A stretch of 64,000 nucleotides of DNA, from positions 1 through 64,000 of the forward strand of contig JAWKTT010000026.1 of the NCBI GenBank assembly GCA_041398965.1. Reading direction: 5' to 3'. Below are positions 1 to 8,490 of the stretch, piece after piece (position 1 is the first letter of the stretch; each line of letters opens with the position of its first letter). This DNA is from JAWKTT01 sp041398965 (GTDB lineage: Bacteria; Planctomycetota; Planctomycetia; Planctomycetales; Planctomycetaceae). The translations under genes and the position numbers were made by a program. The notes beneath the pieces were generated by a model. The model did not search any database, had not been told where the DNA came from, and saw only the letters and a program-made list of their open reading frames with translations.

Positions 1-185
1 CCCGGCCCGTTGGCAAGTTCCTGGGCAACTGGCCGGGCCTTCAGCCCTCTCGCATGAACTCATCCCTTCAGTCCTAGGCCGATGGCCTAGGCTAGACAAC
101 CTGCTGGGCCGTTGGCCCGACCGTGACCCTGACTGCACAAATGAACCACCCCCAAACAGCGACTGCACCCGGGGAATCCAGGGGG
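1..185. repeat. Dispersed intergenic repeat R3, copy 1
   Basis: This stretch is made of short palindromes of the type GGGCCGTTGGCCC and CCTAGGCCGATGGCCTAGG, followed by GCTAGACAA and an arm ending GACTGCAC. The same order of elements recurs at about 39045-39235, with clear similarity along about 170 bp, so it is a dispersed repeat and not random GC-rich sequence. No coding region is supported here. Confidence 0.7.
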
Positions 186-276
186 AGGATCGACCACTGA
201 GTGTTCAGCGACTAGAATCCCGGGATGGGTTTCGTGTTGTTCGGGACCCGACATCTTGGATGGAGCGAGGAATTCG

Positions 277-3051
277 ATGTCACAGCTCATTTGCACTCCT
301 GCGGGAGTTCGCCAGTTACTTTTCACCATGACCGCAGGGATCGCAATGGTTACGTCCGTCGTCGCAGGCCCCCCGAAGCTCGTCACAACAGTCGAAGGGA
401 TTCATGAGTATCAACTCGATAACGGCTGTCGAGTCCTGCTCTTCCCCGATGCTTCGAAGCCTTTGGTTACCGTCAACCTGACGGTTTTTGTCGGGTCGCG
501 ACACGAGGGTTATGGCGAAGCCGGGATGGCTCACCTCCTCGAACACATGTTGTTCAAGGGAACTCCCGACCATCCGGATGTCCCCAAGGTGCTCAAAGCG
601 CACGGTGCAGACTTCAATGGAACGACTTGGCTTGATCGAACGAACTACTTCGAGACTCTTCCCGCCAGTGCCGAGAACGTCGAGTTCGCTCTGCGTCTCG
701 AAGCAGACCGCATGATCAACAGTTTCGTTCGTCGTGAAGACCTCGATTCGGAAATGACGGTCGTTCGCAACGAATTTGAACGGGGTGAAAACTCCCCATC
801 GCGGGTTTTGTCGCAACGCATGACGTCAGCCGCTTTCGACTGGCACAACTACGGGAAGTCGACCATCGGCAACCGAGCCGACATCGAACGAGTTTCCATC
901 GACAGTCTGCGGGAGTTCTATCGAAAGTATTATCAACCAGACAACGCGATGGTGATTGTCGCGGGGGACTTTGATCCGGAACAGGTGCTGAACGTCATCC
1001 AGGAGACCTTCGGGGCGATTCCTCGTCCCGAGCGAGTCCTTCCGCAGACCTACACCGAAGAACCCGCACAAGATGGCGAACGGCTCGTGACGTTGCGTCG
1101 CGTCGGAGATGTCGCCCAGTGTGGAGCACTCTATCACATCCCAGCTGGGGCTCATCCCGATTACGTGTCGCTGGATGTTCTCGAACATATCCTCACCGCA
1201 ACTCCCTCGGGGCGATTGTACAAGTCACTGGTCGAAACGAAGCGTGCGGCCAGTGTCTCGGGGGCGGCCTATTCGGTTCACGATCCGGGTATGTTCCGCG
1301 TCATGGCCGAGGTTTCGCCCGGAAACGATCCGAAAGATGTGTTGTCTTCGATGCTGGAGACGCTGGAAAACCTGGGCGAAGATGGAGTGACAGAGACCGA
1401 GGTCGAACGGGCGAAACGCTACTGGCTGAAGAACTGGGAGATTTCCCTTTCCGACACCGCAAAGCTGGCGGTTCAGCTCTCGGAATGGGCGGCTCAGGGG
1501 GACTGGCGATTGATGTTCCTCTACCGCGATCGGCTGGAACAAGTCACGGTCGATTCGGTCAACGATGTCGCCAAGAAGTACCTCCAGCGAAACAACCGGA
1601 CCGCCGGACTGTTCATCCCTGCTGAGACAGCCGAACGTGTGCAGATTCCCGAGACCCCAAACCTCGCAAAGATGTTTGAAGGTTACACTGGTCGCGAAGG
1701 GGTTGCTGCGGGGGAAGCGTTCGTCGTCACTCCTGAGAACATCGAGAGCCGAACAACCCGAGGAGAGTTACCAGGCGGTGTGAAGTTCGCGCTGTTGCCG
1801 AAGAAAACCCGAGGAAGAACGGTCCATCTGAAACTGACGTTGCGCTACGGAGATGCCGAAAGCCTGAAAGGTCTGGAAACAGCATGTGACCTGCTGCCGT
1901 CTCTGATGGTGCGGGGGACGAAGACGTTGACTCGGGAGCAGATTCAGGACACTCTTGATGCCAACAATGCTCGGATGTCGGCCAGTGGTGGACTTGGCGA
2001 AGCGACGTTTGTCATCGAGACACGCAGCCAGAATCTCCCGGCAGTGCTTGATCTCTTGCGTCAAGTCTTGCGGGAACCGTCGCTGACTGAAGAACAGCTT
2101 GGAGTGCTGAAGAATGCCAACATCACCGCTTTGGAGCAGAAGCGGACCGACCCGACCGAGTTGGCCCGTGTCGCGGTCTCCCGCACCCTCAGCCCGTATC
2201 CACAGGGTGATGTGCGGTACGTTCCGTCTGTCGAAGAGTCAATCGAACGCTGGAAAGCGATCGAGCATCCTGTTGTCGCCCGGTTGTATGCCGAGTTTCT
2301 CAGCGGTCAACATGGCGAAGTTGCCATCGTCGGAGACTTCGATGTGACAGCGGTTCAACCGTTAATGGCGGCTCTGGTCGCCGATTGGACGACTGCCACC
2401 AACTACGCCCGCGTCGAACGGACAGGCAAAGTTGATCAACAGGGCGAGCACATCGTCATTGAAACTCCTGACAAGGAAAATGCCACCTATCTCGCCGGGA
2501 TGGTGCTCCCGCTCAACGATGCCTCGGCTGATTACCCGGCTTTGCTGATGGGGAACTACGTTTTGGGGAGCAGCGGCCTGTCGTCCCGGCTCGGGGATCG
2601 AGTGCGTCAGAAGGAAGGTCTCTCGTACGGCGTCGGCTCGTTCTTGCGGGCCTCTTCGATCGATGAACGATCGACTCTGTTGCTGTATGCCATTACCAAT
2701 CCGACAAACATGCCCAAGGTGGAAGTGGCGATCCGCGAAGAGTTCGAAAAGCTGGTTGCGGACGGAGTGACAACCGAAGAGCTTGACCGTGCTCGGGACG
2801 GATATCTGCAAAACCTCATCGTCGAACGTTCGGAAGACTCGGAGTTGGCTTCGTTGCTCACCTCGACCTTAGAGACGGGCCGCAGTATGGCCTACTACGC
2901 CGATCTGGAAGAGAAGCTCTCGAAGTTGCAAACCGAAGATGTCGCGAAAGCTCTCAAACAACACTTCAGCTTTGACCGCGTCAACGTCGTTGTCGGCGGA
3001 GACTTTAAGAAGGGAGCCCAGGCTGCTCCAGCAGAAGAAGCCAGCAAGTAA
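277..3051 (+). CDS. Exported M16 (pitrilysin-type) zinc metalloprotease
   Basis: This 924-residue protein carries a duplicated M16 fold. The N-terminal half has the inverted zinc motif HLLEH (about residues 86-90), followed some 75 residues on by a Glu-rich helix (RNEFERGEN) that supplies the third ligand. The second half (from about residue 490) is a related but motif-less domain, as in two-domain M16 proteins. A hydrophobic N-terminus (LLFTMTAGIAMVTSVVAG) suggests export. I chose the ATG at 277 because GGAGCGAGG lies just upstream; a TTG at 256 would add seven residues. Family members degrade peptides and misfolded or processed proteins; the substrate here is unknown. It stands alone upstream of the flagellar genes, with a hairpin 100 bp downstream that may terminate it. 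Confidence 0.93.
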   Translation: MSQLICTPAGVRQLLFTMTAGIAMVTSVVAGPPKLVTTVEGIHEYQLDNGCRVLLFPDASKPLVTVNLTVFVGSRHEGYGEAGMAHLLEHMLFKGTPDHPDVPKVLKAHGADFNGTTWLDRTNYFETLPASAENVEFALRLEADRMINSFVRREDLDSEMTVVRNEFERGENSPSRVLSQRMTSAAFDWHNYGKSTIGNRADIERVSIDSLREFYRKYYQPDNAMVIVAGDFDPEQVLNVIQETFGAIPRPERVLPQTYTEEPAQDGERLVTLRRVGDVAQCGALYHIPAGAHPDYVSLDVLEHILTATPSGRLYKSLVETKRAASVSGAAYSVHDPGMFRVMAEVSPGNDPKDVLSSMLETLENLGEDGVTETEVERAKRYWLKNWEISLSDTAKLAVQLSEWAAQGDWRLMFLYRDRLEQVTVDSVNDVAKKYLQRNNRTAGLFIPAETAERVQIPETPNLAKMFEGYTGREGVAAGEAFVVTPENIESRTTRGELPGGVKFALLPKKTRGRTVHLKLTLRYGDAESLKGLETACDLLPSLMVRGTKTLTREQIQDTLDANNARMSASGGLGEATFVIETRSQNLPAVLDLLRQVLREPSLTEEQLGVLKNANITALEQKRTDPTELARVAVSRTLSPYPQGDVRYVPSVEESIERWKAIEHPVVARLYAEFLSGQHGEVAIVGDFDVTAVQPLMAALVADWTTATNYARVERTGKVDQQGEHIVIETPDKENATYLAGMVLPLNDASADYPALLMGNYVLGSSGLSSRLGDRVRQKEGLSYGVGSFLRASSIDERSTLLLYAITNPTNMPKVEVAIREEFEKLVADGVTTEELDRARDGYLQNLIVERSEDSELASLLTSTLETGRSMAYYADLEEKLSKLQTEDVAKALKQHFSFDRVNVVVGGDFKKGAQAAPAEEASK

Positions 3052-3494
3052 CCGAGCAATCGGCGCAAGAAGTTGCCCGGTCGAATTTGTGGGGCAGCGA
3101 AACGAGTGAGACGGCGAACCGAGAGAGTTGCACGACGACAACACGGCAGTCCCCACGCTGCAAACGTGGGGCTTTGATTTGCAAAAGGAATCGAAGTTCC
3201 GCCTGTTGGAGTCTGTGTCGACTCTTTCGGTGCCGTCTCTTTTCGTTCTGACTGGCCATTTCTGTTGATGTTGTCCCGAGGCGGTTTCGCGGATGTTCTC
3301 GCCGGATTGTGGGGGTCCCCTGCCGGAACTGCCGGTTCGCCGAGGATGCCTGTTCGCTCGGCTGGACACCACGATTCGGATTTCGTTAACAATCCCCCCT
3401 CTCAGGTGTCTGACAGACGGGACGTCTCAACCCGTTGCGTCAAATGCCGTTGTTTCTTCCTTAATCACTCTCAACAAGTCGAGCGGAGAACAGG
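3052..3494. other. Intergenic region between M16 protease and flhA
   Basis: No gene is supported in these 443 bases. It holds a hairpin at 3150-3173 (CCCCACG, loop CTGCAAA, CGTGGGG, then CTTTGATTT), one of five related hairpins in the window and a plausible terminator for the protease gene. The flhA ribosome binding site (GGAGAACAGG) is at its end. I see no clear sigma-28 promoter. Confidence 0.5.
3150..3173 (+). terminator. CCCCAC/GTGGGG hairpin (H family) after the M16 protease gene
   Basis: A 7-bp GC stem (CCCCACG/CGTGGGG) with a 7-nt loop is followed by a weak T-rich tract (CTTTGATTT). Related hairpins occur at 12149, 26803, 39740 and 58138, so this is a dispersed element that may have been co-opted as a terminator. 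Confidence 0.5.
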
Positions 3495-5816
3495 ATGTCT
3501 TCGTCCGGGATCGATGTGCGCCGATTGGTGACACAGAACCTCGGGTTACTGCTTCCAGCAGTGATCGTGGGGGCGGTCGTGGTGTTAATCGCACCACTCT
3601 CGCCGTTCGTTCTCGATCTGTTGATCTCGGCGAATATCGCTGTCGCAGTGGTAATGCTGTTGACGACCATTCAGGTTCGTCGACCGACTGACTTTCATGT
3701 CTTCCCCTCGCTCCTGTTGGCAACCACGCTCACTCGACTCGTACTGAATGTTGCCTCGACTCGGCTCATTCTTTCCGAAGCCGGGACGAAAGGTGCCGAG
3801 GCGGCTGGGGGGGTGATCGGTACCTTCGGAAACTTCGTCGCTGGTGGATCGCCCGCTGTCGGACTCGTCATGTTTGTGGTATTGGTTGCGATTCAATTTC
3901 TCGTGATTACCAAGGGAGCAACCCGCATCAGCGAAGTGGCTGCCCGTTTCGCTCTGGAAGGGATGACCGGTCGTCTCTCCGCCATCGATGCCGACCTGCA
4001 ATCAGGGCGGATTGAAGGCCAAGAGGCTCAGCGTCGCCGCGAGGAAGTCAGTCAACAGGCCGACTTTTATGGAGCGATGGATGGTGCCGGGAAGTTCGTT
4101 CGGGGAGATGCCATCGCCGGACTTCTGATAACGGCGATCAACCTGATCGGCGGCTTGGCGATTGGTGTCTTCGGTCAAGGGATGCCGGTTGACGAAGCGA
4201 TCAGCGTCTTCTCGACACTGACGATTGGCGACGGACTGGTCTCACAGCTTCCGGCCATTCTGATTTCGCTGGCAGCCGGTTTTCTGGTAACGCAGTCTTC
4301 CAGCAACAGCACTCTCTCCCGCGACGTCGTGACGCAGATGACTGGTCAGTCGACCCCTCTGCTCGTCGCGTCGCTGCTCCTGGCGGGGCTCGCCTTGACT
4401 GGTCTGCCGATGATTCCGCTACTGTCGCTGGCGGGAGTTTGCGGAGCCCTCGGAATGATGGTGTCGGGATCGACCCCGACGCAGGAAAGCCAGGCGAGAA
4501 ACGCTGGCTCGACGAACACAAACATGACGCCAACCGAGCGGACGACACATCGAACCGCCTCAACATCTCACGGCACGACATCGCACAGCAACAACGCGAC
4601 ATCAGCCCACTCACACAGCCAGCAACCGTCGCAGGAGACATCACCATCGCGCCCAACAGCAGCCGCTTCGCCCCGCATGGAACAGGCCCTGTCGATCGAG
4701 CCATTGGCCTTGGAACTGGGGGTGAGTTTAGTACGTCTGGCCGACCGTCAGTCCGGCGGCGATTTGCTCGACCGGGTTGCTGAGATGCGAGATAGAATTG
4801 CCGGTGACCTCGGATTCATTGTGCCGAAGTTGTTGGTTCGGGATAACCTCAGGCTCGACCCACGACAGTTTCGCGTCCTTCTACGCGGGGTCTCGGTCGC
4901 GACGGGAACGCTGTATGCCGATGCTCTCCTGGCGGTCAACGACGGCCGGGCAACGGAGACTCTCTCGGGAATCGAAACTATCGAACCAAAGACCGGGAAA
5001 CCTGCTTACTGGATCGAACCGGGTCAGGCGGCACAGGCTCAACTTGCGGGATATCGTAACGTTTCCGCTGTCAACGTCCTGATGCAATCACTCGATATCG
5101 TCGTGCGTGCGCATGGTTGTTCGCTCCTGACGCGGACGCAAGTCCATGAGTTGCTGAACCATCTTCGATCACAAGCTCCACTGTTGGTTGAGGAATTGAT
5201 TCCGTCCCGTTTGACGGCGACCGAACTGCACCGCGTTCTTGCATCACTCCTCGCCGAGCAGGTTTCGATTCGCGACCTTGAGACCATCATCGAAGCCCTC
5301 AGTGACGCGGTCTTGTGGGAGCAGCGGGACCTGCGGACACTCACGGAAGTCGTGCGGATTCGACTTGGACGAACGATCATCGCCCCACTGTGCGATGATG
5401 AAGGGGAACTGCATGTGCTCGAAATGAACCTTGATCGGTCCCAAATCGAAGAGAAGCAGGAGTCTCGCTGGTCTGACCGAATTCAAAGCCAATTCCAAGA
5501 TCAACTCGAAGAAGAGGCCACAACAACTGACTGGGTCAACACGTTGCTGTCTGGACTCGACGATCTTCGCAAGGCGGGACATCCCGCAGTCGTCCTGTGT
5601 GATGCTTCGGTTCGTCCCGACGTGCAGCATCAACTCTCCCTGCATCGCAACGATGTCACCGTCCTCAGTCATCGCGAAATCCCACGGCGGACAAAACTGC
5701 GAGTTTATGAGTCGGTCAATCCGGTGCCTCAACAATTGCATGATGGACTTCCGGGTCCGTCAGCACACGAATTCGACCGACTCGAAAGCCCCTCCTACGA
5801 AGCCGCATCGACATAA
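3495..5816 (+). CDS. flhA: Flagellar export gate protein FlhA
   Basis: This 773-residue protein is FlhA, the nonameric export-gate component of the flagellar type III secretion system. The N-terminal half has the expected eight membrane spans and the FHIPEP signature region (RISEVAARFALEGMTGR). The cytoplasmic domain spans about 395-750 and ends in a longer acidic tail. Typical FlhA proteins are about 690-700 residues. The extra length is mainly a Ser/Thr/His/Asn-rich low-complexity linker (about residues 330-395) between the membrane and cytoplasmic domains. The linker is normally short and has a functional role in export, so this expansion is odd. The ATG at 3495 follows GGAGAACAGG. flhF follows 72 bp downstream on the same strand. 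Confidence 0.97.
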   Translation: MSSSGIDVRRLVTQNLGLLLPAVIVGAVVVLIAPLSPFVLDLLISANIAVAVVMLLTTIQVRRPTDFHVFPSLLLATTLTRLVLNVASTRLILSEAGTKGAEAAGGVIGTFGNFVAGGSPAVGLVMFVVLVAIQFLVITKGATRISEVAARFALEGMTGRLSAIDADLQSGRIEGQEAQRRREEVSQQADFYGAMDGAGKFVRGDAIAGLLITAINLIGGLAIGVFGQGMPVDEAISVFSTLTIGDGLVSQLPAILISLAAGFLVTQSSSNSTLSRDVVTQMTGQSTPLLVASLLLAGLALTGLPMIPLLSLAGVCGALGMMVSGSTPTQESQARNAGSTNTNMTPTERTTHRTASTSHGTTSHSNNATSAHSHSQQPSQETSPSRPTAAASPRMEQALSIEPLALELGVSLVRLADRQSGGDLLDRVAEMRDRIAGDLGFIVPKLLVRDNLRLDPRQFRVLLRGVSVATGTLYADALLAVNDGRATETLSGIETIEPKTGKPAYWIEPGQAAQAQLAGYRNVSAVNVLMQSLDIVVRAHGCSLLTRTQVHELLNHLRSQAPLLVEELIPSRLTATELHRVLASLLAEQVSIRDLETIIEALSDAVLWEQRDLRTLTEVVRIRLGRTIIAPLCDDEGELHVLEMNLDRSQIEEKQESRWSDRIQSQFQDQLEEEATTTDWVNTLLSGLDDLRKAGHPAVVLCDASVRPDVQHQLSLHRNDVTVLSHREIPRRTKLRVYESVNPVPQQLHDGLPGPSAHEFDRLESPSYEAAST

Positions 5817-5888
5817 CCGATTGTTTCTCGACTCACTTGTTGCCACTCCGTCTGAATCACTCCTCAAGAACCTTTCGACCAACGCCCT

Positions 5889-7070
5889 ATGTCCACCATC
5901 CGTACATTCCGAGCACCGACCGTACGCGAAGCACTCGCGTTGGTGCGGGATGCACTTGGTCCGGACGCGTTGATCCTCAGCAACCGCGAAGTCCCTGTCC
6001 GTCGTATGGCGGGCGATCAACGTCGTTCATTCCTTCCAGCCACGTTCTGCGAATTGACAGCCCAACGGCACGAGGCCGATCCTTTCGGTGACATGGCTTC
6101 ACTCGATCAGCCAGTAGCACTCAGCGACCCACGGACAACTCTGGTTGCTTCACTCGAATCCGCTTCGCCAACGACGGCAGTGACGCAACACACCGCGACC
6201 AAAGACTACGACATCTTTTCCCTGTATACCGCACTCATTGACGTTGACGTCGAGGAAGAGGATGCACGGGAACTCCTCCACGAACTCACCTTCGACGCGG
6301 CTCATCATCAGTGCAGTCACCTGGCGGAGTTGCAGTCGCGGATTGCCCAACAGGTGCAGTGTGCCGGTCCGATTCTTGTCGCCGCTGGGACACAGCGAAT
6401 CGTCGCACTCGTCGGACCGACGGGGGTTGGCAAGACAACGACGCTGGCCAAGCTCGCAGCAAACTTTCATCTCCGTGACGGCATCAAGGTCGGCCTGATT
6501 ACGATCGACACGTTCCGCATCGGCGCCGTCGAACAGTTACAGACGTACGCCAACCTCATCGAACTCCCGATGCAGGTTGTGTCATCCCCTGAGGAGATGC
6601 AACAGGCGATCGGCAACTTCGCCGGTCTCGACCTGATCCTGATTGACACCACCGGTCGCAGCCCGAGCGATGAATTGAAGATTCAAGAAACACGTGCATT
6701 GCTCGATGCCGCACACGTCGATGAAGTGCATCTCGTGATGAGCCTGACCGTCAGCCCGCGAACCGCCGCGATCGCCGCAGAACGTTATCGCCTGTTGGGA
6801 ACCACAGCCCTGTTGCTGACCAAGTTCGACGAAGTCTCGGGCCCCGGCTCGGTCCTTTCGGTCGCCCGACAAATTCAACTTCCGATCAGCTACCTCACCA
6901 ACGGGCAAGAAGTCCCGGATGACATTGAAGTGGCAGAGACTTCACGCATCGTTCAATGGCTGTCGCCTCACTCGTCTCCCCCTCGAACCACTCGCAACCC
7001 TTTTCAGAGTCATCCACCCCCAGAACACACTGCTCTCGTGATGAACACCATGTCACCTCTCCCCAACTGA
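5889..7070 (+). CDS. flhF: Flagellar biosynthesis SRP-like GTPase FlhF
   Basis: This 393-residue protein matches FlhF, the signal-recognition-particle-type GTPase that controls flagellar number and placement with FlhG. It has the N-terminal basic segment (MSTIRTFRAPTVREAL), a P-loop GPTGVGKT at residues 176-183, the DTTGRSPSD motif (G3), and TKFDEV (G4), in SRP-GTPase order. It lies between flhA and fliA, as in many flagellar loci, but no flhG/MinD-like gene follows here, which is a gap in the usual order. The start ATG at 5889 has only a weak ribosome binding site. The C-terminal 30 residues (Pro/His-rich) are unlikely to be part of the GTPase fold. Confidence 0.95.
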   Translation: MSTIRTFRAPTVREALALVRDALGPDALILSNREVPVRRMAGDQRRSFLPATFCELTAQRHEADPFGDMASLDQPVALSDPRTTLVASLESASPTTAVTQHTATKDYDIFSLYTALIDVDVEEEDARELLHELTFDAAHHQCSHLAELQSRIAQQVQCAGPILVAAGTQRIVALVGPTGVGKTTTLAKLAANFHLRDGIKVGLITIDTFRIGAVEQLQTYANLIELPMQVVSSPEEMQQAIGNFAGLDLILIDTTGRSPSDELKIQETRALLDAAHVDEVHLVMSLTVSPRTAAIAAERYRLLGTTALLLTKFDEVSGPGSVLSVARQIQLPISYLTNGQEVPDDIEVAETSRIVQWLSPHSSPPRTTRNPFQSHPPPEHTALVMNTMSPLPN

Positions 7071-7152
7071 GAAACCACACGATGCCAACTCCTCCATCAA
7101 GATTACCTAGCTTCTAAAATCGCTACGTTCCGTACAACGCGAATATTCCCCT

Positions 7153-7180
7153 TAAGAGTTAACCGCTGGCTGACCGATAA
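7153..7180 (+). promoter_or_regulatory. Candidate sigma-28 promoter upstream of fliA
   Basis: TAAGAGTT, a 12-base spacer, then ACCGATAA resembles the flagellar sigma-28 consensus (TAAAGTTT, 11 bases, GCCGATAA). The -10 part matches at 7 of 8 positions; the -35 part is weaker and the spacer one base longer. It lies about 120 bp upstream of the fliA start, so it would imply autoregulation. This is read by eye only. Confidence 0.4.
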
Positions 7181-7302
7181 CGTTGATACCCCTTTCTCTG
7201 CTCTTACCTTTCGGGCCTCATCATGATGATGAAACTGAAAGGATCAGACAGTCACCGGGGCCTCGACCCCAAGGCACCGGCTGCCATTTCACGGAGGAAA
7301 GT

Positions 7303-8079
<777 letters not shown>

Positions 8080-8200
8080 TGCTCGATCCATCGAGACATC
8101 CGCAGAGTCACCCCCATCCCCCCTGTTGAAGCAGTACCCGTTGCGAGAGACCCCCGACCTGAGCCGTCGGCCCCAAGTCCCCCGCAACATCTCAACCCGA

Positions 8201-8246
8201 CGCCGTTTCGCCGCACAGTCTCCAAGTGCCGCGAAACGGCGTTTTC
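8201..8246 (+). terminator. Intrinsic terminator after fliA
   Basis: A perfect 11-bp stem (CGCCGTTTCGC / GCGAAACGGCG) with a 19-nt loop is followed by TTTTCTTTT. It ends the flhA-flhF-fliA transcript. The bases from here to 8490 hold only a short palindrome (GCGTCGGCTGACGCC, near 8355), which recurs near 63410, and no gene. Confidence 0.85.
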
Positions 8247-8490
8247 TTTTGATCGATGAGTTGGTCAATCATCGTTAGCTAGTTCATTCCCCTTCCCCCC
8301 CCGTGGGAACGCTGATTGAAGTCGGCACGTCGTCTCCGGGGGAGAAGGAGTTTCGCGTCGGCTGACGCCTCCGGTTCGGGGAGTTGCCATGTGGGGAATG
8401 CACCCCCTCAAGAGGGGAGTTACTTGGCGGGTGGCTGAGCCGGTGTGGAGCCTCCGGCCCCTCGTCGCCGTTGCTGGGATGGCCTGTCGG

